This document shows, in pieces, positions 55,176 to 63,263 of a stretch of 64,000 nucleotides of DNA. Position numbers and translations under genes: made by a program. A model generated the notes under the pieces. The model was not told where the DNA came from. It saw only the letters and a list, made by a program, of their open reading frames with translations, and ran no database searches. Each line of letters begins with the position of its first letter. Position 1 is the first letter of the stretch. This DNA comes from PXAP01 sp964421595 (lineage in GTDB: Bacteria; Bacteroidota; Bacteroidia; Bacteroidales; PUMT01), in the NCBI GenBank assembly GCA_964421595.1, contig CAYQXY010000004.1, positions 1 through 64,000 of the forward strand, in the 5' to 3' direction.

Positions 55176-56513
55176 TTGACAACTGGTATATCAGCAAAGC
55201 GAATCTGGATGATAGCATACCCCATCATCCTCGGAAGCGTAGCGCAGAATTTCATTAATGTTACCGATACTGCCTTTCTCGGCCGACTTGGTGAGGTCGA
55301 ACTTGGTGCAGGTGCCATTGGGGGGGTCTTTTACCTGACCATAATTATGTTTGGTTACGGATTGAGTGTCGGTACCCAGATAATAGTTGCCAGGCGTGAG
55401 GGAGAAGGCAAGCACAGACATGTAGGCAGGGTAATGGAACACTCATTTGTAGCCCTTGTTGTTATTGGTGCTTTGATGTTCATCCTCATGAAATTCCTGT
55501 CTCCCCTGTTTTTTTCACTTATAATCAGTTCAAAGCAGATTTTGTTTGCAAGCAATGAATTTATTCAGATGCGGGCGTGGGGCGTGGTGTTTGCCTTTAT
55601 CAATATGGGCTTCAATGCCTTTTATATAGGTACATCAAATACCCGGGTAATTACCTGGTCAACAGTTTCAATGGCTTTTGTTAATATTGTACTTGACTAC
55701 ATACTTATTTTCGGAAAGTTCGGGTTCCCGGAACTCGGACTGAAGGGTGCTGCCATCGCCTCTTTTTGTGCAGAAATTTCGGTAAGTGTTTTTTTTATAT
55801 GGTATACCCTTTCTCATACCGACCTGAAAAGATACAGGCTATTTTATTTCAGGGGATTTAATCTGAGTATCCTGACAAGGATTGGCAGAATTTCTGTTCC
55901 TGTAATGTTTCAGAACTTTCTTTCCCTGGCAGTGTGGTTTGTTTTTTTTGTATTCGTTGAACAGCTTGGAGAAACCCAGCTTGCAGTCTCCAATATCATC
56001 AGAAGTGTTTATGTAATACTTATGATACCGATCTGGGGCTTTGCTGCTGCATCGAGTACACTTGTAAGTTTCCTGATAGGCCAGGGAAGAGAACAACATG
56101 TTCTGCCTGTAATTTATAAAACGGCCGGCCTTTGTTTCTTAATGGTCTCAGGATTTGTACTCCTTATAATTTTTATGCCGGTTGGCATTGTAAGTCTTTA
56201 TACCAATGATGAAGCACTTATAAGTGCCTCTCTGCCAGTTTTGAATGTAGTATCCGGCACTGTAATATGTTTCGGATTTGCAATGGTGTTTTTCAACGGA
56301 CTTTCGGGTACAGGAAAAACAAACGTGACGTTAATAATAGAATTAATAGTAGTTGCAGTTTATCTTATTGCTGCATATCTGCTCACCAGTGTATTCAAAC
56401 TTTCAATTGCCAGGGTATGGACAGTAGAGTATCTTTACGCTATTGCTCTTTTTTTACTGTCCTTCATCTATCTGAAATCAGGAAAATGGAAAGGCCAGAC
56501 ATCATGGCTTTGA
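55176..56513 (+). CDS. MATE-family efflux transporter
   Basis: 445 residues, 12 membrane segments in two halves: AYPIILGSVAQNFINVTDTAFLGRLGEVELGAGAI at the start (quoted by its ends: AYPIILGSV and DTAFLGRLG) and ISVPVMFQNFLSLAVWFVFF in the second half. Exports cationic drugs or metabolites with Na+ or H+. The only in-frame start is TTG at 55176, close to the first membrane helix; the ATG at 55209 would cut into that helix. A better N-terminus (MLKVKRSEFTVFRKK) would arise from the ATG at 55120 with one more A in the A6 run at 55158-55163. So the start is uncertain: TTG start, a sequencing error or a slippery site. Confidence 0.88.
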   Translation: MTTGISAKRIWMIAYPIILGSVAQNFINVTDTAFLGRLGEVELGAGAIGGVFYLTIIMFGYGLSVGTQIIVARREGEGKHRHVGRVMEHSFVALVVIGALMFILMKFLSPLFFSLIISSKQILFASNEFIQMRAWGVVFAFINMGFNAFYIGTSNTRVITWSTVSMAFVNIVLDYILIFGKFGFPELGLKGAAIASFCAEISVSVFFIWYTLSHTDLKRYRLFYFRGFNLSILTRIGRISVPVMFQNFLSLAVWFVFFVFVEQLGETQLAVSNIIRSVYVILMIPIWGFAAASSTLVSFLIGQGREQHVLPVIYKTAGLCFLMVSGFVLLIIFMPVGIVSLYTNDEALISASLPVLNVVSGTVICFGFAMVFFNGLSGTGKTNVTLIIELIVVAVYLIAAYLLTSVFKLSIARVWTVEYLYAIALFLLSFIYLKSGKWKGQTSWL

Positions 56514-56693
56514 TTATAAATTATTTCCGGCCATTTTGTCGTATATTTATGTAGTTAAATGTGTCATTATTGCATAAAGGGCATATAAAAGTATACTGGC
56601 AAAAAATTTGATCAGGGTTCTTAACGAAATACAGATGACCACCCCTTAATTGAGGGCTTGGTTTAATGAGATATGACAATTAACTGAGATGAT

Positions 56694-59288
56694 ATGAACC
56701 TTAATAATTTTACGATAAAATCGCAGGATACCATTCAGCAGGCATTTTCCATTGCCTCCGGTTATCAGCATCAGGCTGTTGAAACCGGACATATAATGAA
56801 GGCATTGCTTGGTGCCGATGAGCAGATAGTGGGATTTATACTGAAGAAACTTAATGTAAACCAGGGCAATTTTACAAGAGTCCTCGACAGCATTATTGAA
56901 TCCTATCCTAAAGTATCAGGTGGCAACCAGTATATTTCATCCTCAGCATCCACAGCACTTCAGAAGGCTGTAGACCATTCAAAAAAAGCAGGTGATGATT
57001 TTGTGTCCATTGAGCATTTGTTCTATGGGCTGTTTTCAGCCGGTGACATGGTGTCTGAGATGATGAAAGACATCGGAATAACTGCCGGCGATCTGGAAGC
57101 TGCTATCACAGAACTCAGGAAAGGATCAAAAGCCACCAGTCAGAGTGCCGAGGACAGCTTCAATGCCCTGAACCGTTTTGCAATAAACCTTAATGAAATG
57201 GCACGGGCCGGGAAACTTGATCCGGTAATTGGAAGAGATGAGGAGATCAGGAGGTTACTTCAGATATTATCAAGAAGAACTAAAAACAACCCGATTCTGA
57301 TTGGTGAACCCGGTGTCGGCAAAACAGCTATCGCCGAAGGGCTGGCCCAGAGGATAGTGAATGGCGATGTTCCGGAGAACCTTAAATCCAAACAGGTTTT
57401 CTCGCTTGACATGGGTGCACTGATTGCAGGGGCCAAATATAAGGGCGAATTTGAAGAACGGCTGAAGGCTGTTGTCAAGGAAGTAATTTCGGCCGATGGT
57501 GAAATAGTTATGTTTATTGATGAAATACATACTCTGGTCGGAGCAGGTAAGAGTGAGGGTGCAATGGATGCTGCAAATATTCTAAAGCCCGCGCTGGCAA
57601 GAGGCGAACTCAGGGCAATTGGAGCAACCACCCTTAATGAGTACCAGAAATATTTTGAAAAAGATAAGGCCCTTGAACGGAGGTTTCAGGTTGTCATGGT
57701 AGATGAGCCTGATGTCCTGAGCGCGATTTCCATATTAAGGGGACTGAAGGAGAGATATGAGACCCATCATAAAGTCCGCATTATGGACGATGCAATTATT
57801 GCCGCGGTTGAATTATCCCACAGGTATATAACTGACAGGTTTCTGCCTGACAAGGCAATTGACCTGATAGACGAAGCGGCTTCCAGACTGCGTCTGGAAA
57901 TGAATTCGGTTCCGGAAAATATTGATGAAATAGAAAGAAGGATAAAGCAACTGGAAATTGAAAGGGAGGCTATTAAAAGAGAAGGAAACAGGAAGAAGGA
58001 AAGTGAACTTTCTTCTGTGCTTGCAAATTTGACCGAAGAGAAAAATATACTGAGGGCCAGGTGGGAAAATGAACGGGGAGTAATAAGCAATATTCAAAAA
58101 CATAAGGAGTCGATAGAAGAAATGAGACTGGAAGCTGCCCAGGCGGAGAGGCAGGGTGATTATGGCAGGGTTGCTGAAATCAGGTACGGCCGTATTAAGG
58201 AAACTGAAAGTGCAATTGAAAAATTAAAGGCCGGGCTTGTCGAGCTGCAGGGTGACAGTGCCATGATCAGGGAAGAGATAGATTCGGAGGATATTGCCGG
58301 GATTGTATCGAGGTGGACCGGCATCCCGATAAGCCGTATGCTTCAGAGTGAACGGGAAAAACTGCTGTCACTTGAGACTGAGCTGCACAGGAGAGTAGTG
58401 GGGCAGGATGAGGCTATCAGGGCCGTATCTGACGCAGTAAGAAGAAGCAGGGCTGGACTTCAGGATATGAAACGGCCTATAGGTTCATTTATTTTCCTGG
58501 GTACTACCGGGGTTGGTAAAACAGAGCTGGCAAGAGCACTGGCAGAATTTCTTTTTGATGATGAAAACCTCATGACAAGGCTGGATATGTCTGAATACCA
58601 GGAGAGACATTCTGTATCGAGGCTTATAGGAGCACCTCCGGGTTATGTTGGATATGAAGAAGGAGGGCAACTCACTGAGGCAGTCCGCCGCAAACCATAT
58701 TCCGTCATTTTACTTGACGAGATCGAGAAGGCTCATTCTGATGTATTTAATATACTTCTTCAGGTTCTTGATGATGGCCGCCTGACCGATAACAAGGGAA
58801 GGGTGGTAAATTTCCGGAACACAATAATCATTCTGACCTCGAATATTGGCTCTCATATCATTCAGGAAAATTTCGGGAACCTGGATGGCTCAAATGGTGA
58901 TATGATTTTTGAAAAGTCACGGATGCAGGTCTTTGAACTTTTAAAACAAACCATCAGGCCTGAATTTCTCAACCGTATTGATGACATTATAATGTTTAAA
59001 CCTTTGACCTCAGATGAGGTCAGGCAAATTGTGAAACTTCAGTTTGAACAGGTAAGTAAAATGCTTAAATCAAATCAGGTCAATATTGAGATCAATGACC
59101 GGGCAATTGATCTGCTTTCCCGGCTGGGTTTTGATCCACAGTATGGGGCCAGGCCGGTAAAAAGAATCATTCAGAAATATATTCTTAATGAACTGTCAGT
59201 AAGGATACTGTCTGAGCAGGTTGACAAGAATAAATTACTGAACATAGATGCCGACGGTGATAACCTGATTTTCACGAGTAACTCTTAA
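56694..59288 (+). CDS. clpB: ClpB/Hsp104-type disaggregase chaperone
   Basis: 864 residues, normal for ClpB. N-terminal Clp repeat domain (1-145), AAA-1 with Walker A GEPGVGKT at 204-211, the coiled-coil M-domain (about 400-530, rich in E, R and K with EIERRIKQLEIEREAIKRE-type heptads), AAA-2 with Walker A GTTGVGKTE near 603, and the C-terminal D2-small domain ending with GFDPQYGARPVKRIIQKYI. Presence of the long M-domain and lack of an IGF/IGL loop mark ClpB and not ClpA/ClpC. Refolds aggregated proteins with DnaK. No CIRCE element is seen upstream. Its 3' end overlaps the convergent STAS gene by 17 bp. Confidence 0.97.
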   Translation: MNLNNFTIKSQDTIQQAFSIASGYQHQAVETGHIMKALLGADEQIVGFILKKLNVNQGNFTRVLDSIIESYPKVSGGNQYISSSASTALQKAVDHSKKAGDDFVSIEHLFYGLFSAGDMVSEMMKDIGITAGDLEAAITELRKGSKATSQSAEDSFNALNRFAINLNEMARAGKLDPVIGRDEEIRRLLQILSRRTKNNPILIGEPGVGKTAIAEGLAQRIVNGDVPENLKSKQVFSLDMGALIAGAKYKGEFEERLKAVVKEVISADGEIVMFIDEIHTLVGAGKSEGAMDAANILKPALARGELRAIGATTLNEYQKYFEKDKALERRFQVVMVDEPDVLSAISILRGLKERYETHHKVRIMDDAIIAAVELSHRYITDRFLPDKAIDLIDEAASRLRLEMNSVPENIDEIERRIKQLEIEREAIKREGNRKKESELSSVLANLTEEKNILRARWENERGVISNIQKHKESIEEMRLEAAQAERQGDYGRVAEIRYGRIKETESAIEKLKAGLVELQGDSAMIREEIDSEDIAGIVSRWTGIPISRMLQSEREKLLSLETELHRRVVGQDEAIRAVSDAVRRSRAGLQDMKRPIGSFIFLGTTGVGKTELARALAEFLFDDENLMTRLDMSEYQERHSVSRLIGAPPGYVGYEEGGQLTEAVRRKPYSVILLDEIEKAHSDVFNILLQVLDDGRLTDNKGRVVNFRNTIIILTSNIGSHIIQENFGNLDGSNGDMIFEKSRMQVFELLKQTIRPEFLNRIDDIIMFKPLTSDEVRQIVKLQFEQVSKMLKSNQVNIEINDRAIDLLSRLGFDPQYGARPVKRIIQKYILNELSVRILSEQVDKNKLLNIDADGDNLIFTSNS

Positions 59289-59610
59289 GACACTCTTCCC
59301 TGTTTTCATATATTTCGAAAATAGTGTGAAGCTGAAGCAGTCTGAACAGTGCCATTACATCGGGCGATAGGTTGCAGATTCTGAATTTGCCTTCATTTTT
59401 TCGGGCCTTCTTAAGGATCGAAAGAAGGGCTCCAAAACCTGAACTGTCAATAAAACCTATATTTTCAAGGTCAAGGATTAACCTTGTACCGGCAGTATCG
59501 AAAAACCTTCCTACCCCGGCTTTTACTGATTCGGAATTAACTGCATTAAGTTTACTTTTCTGATCAAATGAGCAGATGATAATTTCTCCTGAAGTTTCTG
59601 TCTTGAGCAT
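59272..59610 (-). CDS. STAS-domain protein (anti-sigma factor antagonist type)
   Basis: The ATG at 59610 is preferred, giving MLKTETSGEIIICSF; a TTG at 59637 would add nine residues overlapping the hpt gene. 112 residues, one STAS domain: TRLILDLENIGFIDSSGFGAL contains the conserved D-S-S-G with the serine normally phosphorylated by a GHKL kinase. The hpt gene is directly upstream, 10 bp away. Together they may form part of a phosphorelay or partner-switch circuit. No cognate anti-sigma kinase is adjacent, though SiaB lies 8 kb away. Confidence 0.85.
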   Translation of the reverse strand: MLKTETSGEIIICSFDQKSKLNAVNSESVKAGVGRFFDTAGTRLILDLENIGFIDSSGFGALLSILKKARKNEGKFRICNLSPDVMALFRLLQLHTIFEIYENREECLKSYS

Positions 59611-59620
59611 GACAATTGAT

Positions 59621-59971
59621 TTAGAGTGTTTTGGCAAGTAATTTTAATTCTTCCATACCGGCATAAAACTTTCTTTCAATACTGATAATACTGGAAGTGT
59701 ATATTTCGGAATCTTTCTTAACTAAAGTGAGTTTTTCGAGCTGTTTGAGCTCAGTTGCCAGCTCCGACATTCCCATTATCGATGCAGATGCTTTAGCTTT
59801 GTGTGCCAGTTTTCCGAGTTCTTCCCATCTTCCCTGGCCGGCCAGTTCATGCATTCGCTCTATATATCCTGGTACCTCAGTGTTGAAAATAGCTATCATC
59901 TCCATTATAAGGACATGGTCGCCTGCTGCAATTTCATTCAAATAGTCAAGATTGATAATTTTAAGTTCCAT
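59621..59971 (-). CDS. Histidine phosphotransfer (Hpt) domain protein
   Basis: 116 residues, all helical. Phospho-accepting His57 is in LGKLAHKAKASASIMGM, the Hpt signature (L-x-H-x-x-K-x-x-x-x-x-x-G). Shuttles phosphate between a hybrid histidine kinase and a response regulator. No hybrid kinase is encoded nearby. Co-transcribed with the STAS gene just downstream. Confidence 0.87.
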   Translation of the reverse strand: MELKIINLDYLNEIAAGDHVLIMEMIAIFNTEVPGYIERMHELAGQGRWEELGKLAHKAKASASIMGMSELATELKQLEKLTLVKKDSEIYTSSIISIERKFYAGMEELKLLAKTL

Positions 59972-60084
59972 AGTTATAAGCCTTTTTGAAAAGGTGACAT
60001 ATTAATCTGAAGTTAGTATTGATAAAAGTAATGTATTTTTAACTATTTATTGTTGGTTTTGATTTGCTATTTATGATTATGGAG

Positions 60085-60117
60085 TTGCATAAGTATCGGA
60101 GTAAAACATTACTTTTG
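60085..60117 (+). promoter_or_regulatory. Candidate promoter of gcvT
   Basis: TACTTTTG at 60110-60117 matches TAnnTTTG exactly; TTG at 60085-60087 lies 22 bases upstream as a -33 candidate. The ATG of gcvT is 38 bases downstream. No glycine riboswitch was seen. Confidence 0.45.
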
Positions 60118-60154
60118 CTTACCTGAAATTGCGAATTTAAAAACCGGTTAAATA

Positions 60155-61258
60155 ATGAAGAATACAGCTTTTACCTTTTTACATGCCCGGCTCGGTGCAA
60201 AAATGCATCCGTTTGCCGGTTATAATATGCCCGTGGAATACAGTGGTATAAATGATGAACATATTACCGTCAGGGAAAAAGCAGGAGTATTTGATGTGTC
60301 ACACATGGGTGAGTTCTGGGTAAAGGGACCTGATGCTGCCGGTTATCTTCAGTATTTAACGAGTAATGATATAGACAGGCTTGAAGACGGAATGATACAG
60401 TACACCTGTTTTCCTAATGGAAAGGGAGGTATAGTCGATGATCTGCTGGTATATCGGATCGATCGTGAGACTTATTTGCTTGTTGTCAATGCTGCAAATA
60501 TTGAAAAGGACTGGGACTGGTGTGCTCATCATGCACGGGAGAGGGGACTTGAACCAGGCAGGGAACTTTATAATGCCTCTGATGAGATTGCACAGCTTGC
60601 AGTTCAGGGCCCGATGGCTTTAAAAATAATGCAAAAGATCACTGATGAGCCTGTAGAGGATATGAAATTCTATACTTTTAAAAAGCTTAACATTGCAGGG
60701 ATAGAAAACGCAATTTTTTCAACTACCGGATATACAGGAGCGGGTGGGTGTGAAATATACGTTGCCAATGAAGACGGGCCTGCGCTATGGGATGCAGTTT
60801 TCGAGGCAGGCAGGGAATTCGGGATTAAGCCTGTCGGACTTGGTGCGCGTGATACCTTGCGACTGGAGATGGGCTATTGCCTGTATGGTAATGATATAGA
60901 CGATACAACCTCGCCAATAGAAGCGGGCCTTGGCTGGATCACAAAGTTCACCGATAACAATAATTTCATTGACAAGGATTTTTTACTCAATCAGAAGTCC
61001 GCCGGTCCTGAAAGAAAACTCGTCGGATTTGTCCTCAATGAAAAGGGAATACCCCGCAAAGATTACGAAATTGCTGCCGGAGATGGTGAAATAATTGGCC
61101 GTGTAACTTCAGGTACCATGTCGCCGATGATGAAAACCGGTATCGGCATGGGTTATGTTAAATCTGCATATGCAAAGGAAGGAACCGGAATCAATATCCT
61201 GATAAGGAATAAAAGCATTAGCGCAAGGGTTGTTAAGCTTCCCATATATAAAAAATAG
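60155..61258 (+). CDS. gcvT: Glycine cleavage system T protein (aminomethyltransferase)
   Basis: 367 residues. Transfers the methylene unit from aminomethyl-lipoyl GcvH to tetrahydrofolate and releases ammonia. Motifs: FAGYNMPVEYSGINDEH, GVFDVSHMGEFWVKG (with the conserved Asp of DVSHM), GKGGIVDDLLVYR, AVQGPMAL, TGYTGAGGCEIY, GLGARDTLRLEMGYCLYG and SPIEAGLGW. Starts ATGAAGAATACA; no GcvH or GcvP gene is in the window. Followed on the same strand by comB, serC and serA, which relate to serine and glycine metabolism through C1 units. Confidence 0.96.
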   Translation: MKNTAFTFLHARLGAKMHPFAGYNMPVEYSGINDEHITVREKAGVFDVSHMGEFWVKGPDAAGYLQYLTSNDIDRLEDGMIQYTCFPNGKGGIVDDLLVYRIDRETYLLVVNAANIEKDWDWCAHHARERGLEPGRELYNASDEIAQLAVQGPMALKIMQKITDEPVEDMKFYTFKKLNIAGIENAIFSTTGYTGAGGCEIYVANEDGPALWDAVFEAGREFGIKPVGLGARDTLRLEMGYCLYGNDIDDTTSPIEAGLGWITKFTDNNNFIDKDFLLNQKSAGPERKLVGFVLNEKGIPRKDYEIAAGDGEIIGRVTSGTMSPMMKTGIGMGYVKSAYAKEGTGINILIRNKSISARVVKLPIYKK

Positions 61259-61318
61259 TCACTGATATTTCTGCCGGTAACCTGGTTAATCATATTTGTT
61301 TAAGTTCTTTTGTGCATT

Positions 61319-62053
61319 ATGGAGAAATCAATAAATAAAATTGAAGTATGTTATTCGCCTGCACTCTATCCCTATTATAAAAATAACAATGCCATTGTTG
61401 TTGTAGCAGACATTCTCAGAGCAACTACTGCTATTTGTGCTGCATTTGAGAATGGTGTGAAAAACCTGATTCCGGTTGCAGACCTGGATGAAGCAAGAGC
61501 ATTGAAGAAGCAGGGTTACCTGGTAGCTGCTGAAAGAGACGGACTGGTTCTTGATTTTGCAGATTTCGGAAACTCCCCTTTTAACTTTGATCCGGCCAGA
61601 GTCAAAGGTGAAACAATAGTATACAGCACCACCAATGGCACCCAGGCAATCAGAATGGCCTCCGGGGCAAGACATGTTGCCGTAGGCGCCTTTACCAACC
61701 TGTCTGCCCTGGCAGGGTGGCTTATTGACCAGGAAGCTGATGTACTGGTTCTTTGTGCAGGCTGGAAAAACAAGTTTAATCTGGAAGACAGTGTTTATGC
61801 CGGTGCACTTGCCACGCTTCTTACCGGATCAGGCCGGTTTTCTTCCGATTGCGACTCTACTGTGGCGGCAAGTGAACTATGGGAACTTGCCCATACCGAC
61901 CTTGTGGGGTTTATGGAAAAAGCCTCACACAGGCACAGACTGCAAAGATTAGGCCTGGATGATGTCATGAAGTATTGCCATACTCCTGACAGTACAAAGG
62001 TAATACCACTTCTGAGAGGCGATATGCTTGTTGAGCTTAAGGATTATTGTTGA
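61319..62053 (+). CDS. ComB-family 2-phosphosulfolactate phosphatase-like protein
   Basis: The ATG at 61319 begins MEKSINKIEVCYSP (a TTG three codons upstream is less likely). 244 residues. ComB fold: VVVADILRATTAICAAFENG, AERDGLVLDFADFGNSPF, IVYSTTNGTQAIRMASGA, LVLCAGWKNKFNLEDSVYAG. In methanogens ComB dephosphorylates 2-phosphosulfolactate in coenzyme M synthesis; bacterial homologues are common where coenzyme M is not made, and their role is unclear. Lies between gcvT (60 bp) and serC (119 bp). Confidence 0.88.
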   Translation: MEKSINKIEVCYSPALYPYYKNNNAIVVVADILRATTAICAAFENGVKNLIPVADLDEARALKKQGYLVAAERDGLVLDFADFGNSPFNFDPARVKGETIVYSTTNGTQAIRMASGARHVAVGAFTNLSALAGWLIDQEADVLVLCAGWKNKFNLEDSVYAGALATLLTGSGRFSSDCDSTVAASELWELAHTDLVGFMEKASHRHRLQRLGLDDVMKYCHTPDSTKVIPLLRGDMLVELKDYC

Positions 62054-62172
62054 TAAGTTATTGGTAAATACCAGGAAGATCACCTATAAAACTTACATTA
62101 AAACAGCCTTTTTTAAAGAAATTATTTGCAATTTGCAGAAAAATCCAATCTAATTATTAAAATACCCGTTAC

Positions 62173-63246
62173 ATGAAGAAACATAATTTTAGCGCAGGTC
62201 CTTCAATTCTGCCCCGGACAGTAATTGATAACACAGCAAAAGCCGTTCTTGACCTTAATGGCATTGGTTTATCAGTCATGGAACTTTCTCACAGGGGCAA
62301 GGATTTTCAGGCAGTTATGGATGAGGCTGTTGCCCTGTTCAAAGAAGTTCTTAATATTCCCGAAGGATATGAGGTGATATTCCTTGGAGGTGGAGCCAGC
62401 ATGCAGTTTTGTATGGTGCCTTACAATTTGATGAAAAGTAAGGCAGCATATCTTGAGACCGGCACCTGGGCTAAAAAAGCTATCAAAGAGGGAAAGTTTT
62501 TCGGACAGGTTGATGTAGTGGCTTCATCGGCAGATAAGAATTTCAGCTATTATCCGAAATCCTATGATATCCCTGCTGATGCTGATTATTTTCATATTAC
62601 CACCAATAATACAATTTTTGGAACTCAGATACATGAAGATATTGAAAGTCCTGTCCCTCTTGTTGCTGACATGTCTTCCGATATATTCAGCCGTCCGGTT
62701 GATGTTTCAAAATACGGACTGATTTACGGAGGAGCCCAGAAAAACCTTGGGCCTGCAGGCGTTGCTTTTGTAGTTGTAAAGCAGGACCTGTTAGGGAAAG
62801 TTGAACGTCCTATCCCTTCCATGCTTGATTACCGGTTACATATAGAGAATGGTTCAATGTATAATACACCTCCTGCCCTGCCAATATTTACCGTCAGGGA
62901 GACTTTGCGCTGGCTCAGGGATCTCGGAGGAGTTAAAAAGATGCAGGAAATTAATGAGTATAAGGCGGGAATGTTGTATGATGTAATTGACAGCAGTGCA
63001 ATATTCTCAGGCACTGCCGAAAAAGAATCCCGGTCATTAATGAATGTTTGTTTTGTAATGAAAGATGAATATAAGGAGCTTGAAACCGAATTCCTCGAGT
63101 TTGCACAGTCCAGGGGAATGGTTGGTATAAAGGGACACCGTTCTGTTGGTGGATTCAGGGCTTCCATATATAATGCATTGCCGGTTGAGAGCGTAGAGGC
63201 ACTTATTCAGGTAATGAAAGAGTTTGAAAATAAAAAAAGGAGTTAA
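62173..63246 (+). CDS. serC: Phosphoserine aminotransferase
   Basis: 357 residues. Converts 3-phosphohydroxypyruvate and glutamate to phosphoserine; also serves pyridoxine synthesis. MKKHNFSAGPSILP is the invariant N-terminus. PLP-binding Lys190 is in YGGAQKNLGPAG, with ELSHRGKDF, FLGGGASMQF and the C-terminal KGHRSVGGFRASIYN block. The serA gene starts 17 bp later, so the two are an operon for serine synthesis, with order serC-serA. Confidence 0.97.
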   Translation: MKKHNFSAGPSILPRTVIDNTAKAVLDLNGIGLSVMELSHRGKDFQAVMDEAVALFKEVLNIPEGYEVIFLGGGASMQFCMVPYNLMKSKAAYLETGTWAKKAIKEGKFFGQVDVVASSADKNFSYYPKSYDIPADADYFHITTNNTIFGTQIHEDIESPVPLVADMSSDIFSRPVDVSKYGLIYGGAQKNLGPAGVAFVVVKQDLLGKVERPIPSMLDYRLHIENGSMYNTPPALPIFTVRETLRWLRDLGGVKKMQEINEYKAGMLYDVIDSSAIFSGTAEKESRSLMNVCFVMKDEYKELETEFLEFAQSRGMVGIKGHRSVGGFRASIYNALPVESVEALIQVMKEFENKKRS

Positions 63247-63263
63247 TTAAAATATATCACATC

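Noticed and set aside
56514..56693. CIRCE heat-shock operator upstream of clpB
   Set aside because: No TTAGCACTC/GAGTGCTAA-type inverted repeat was seen.
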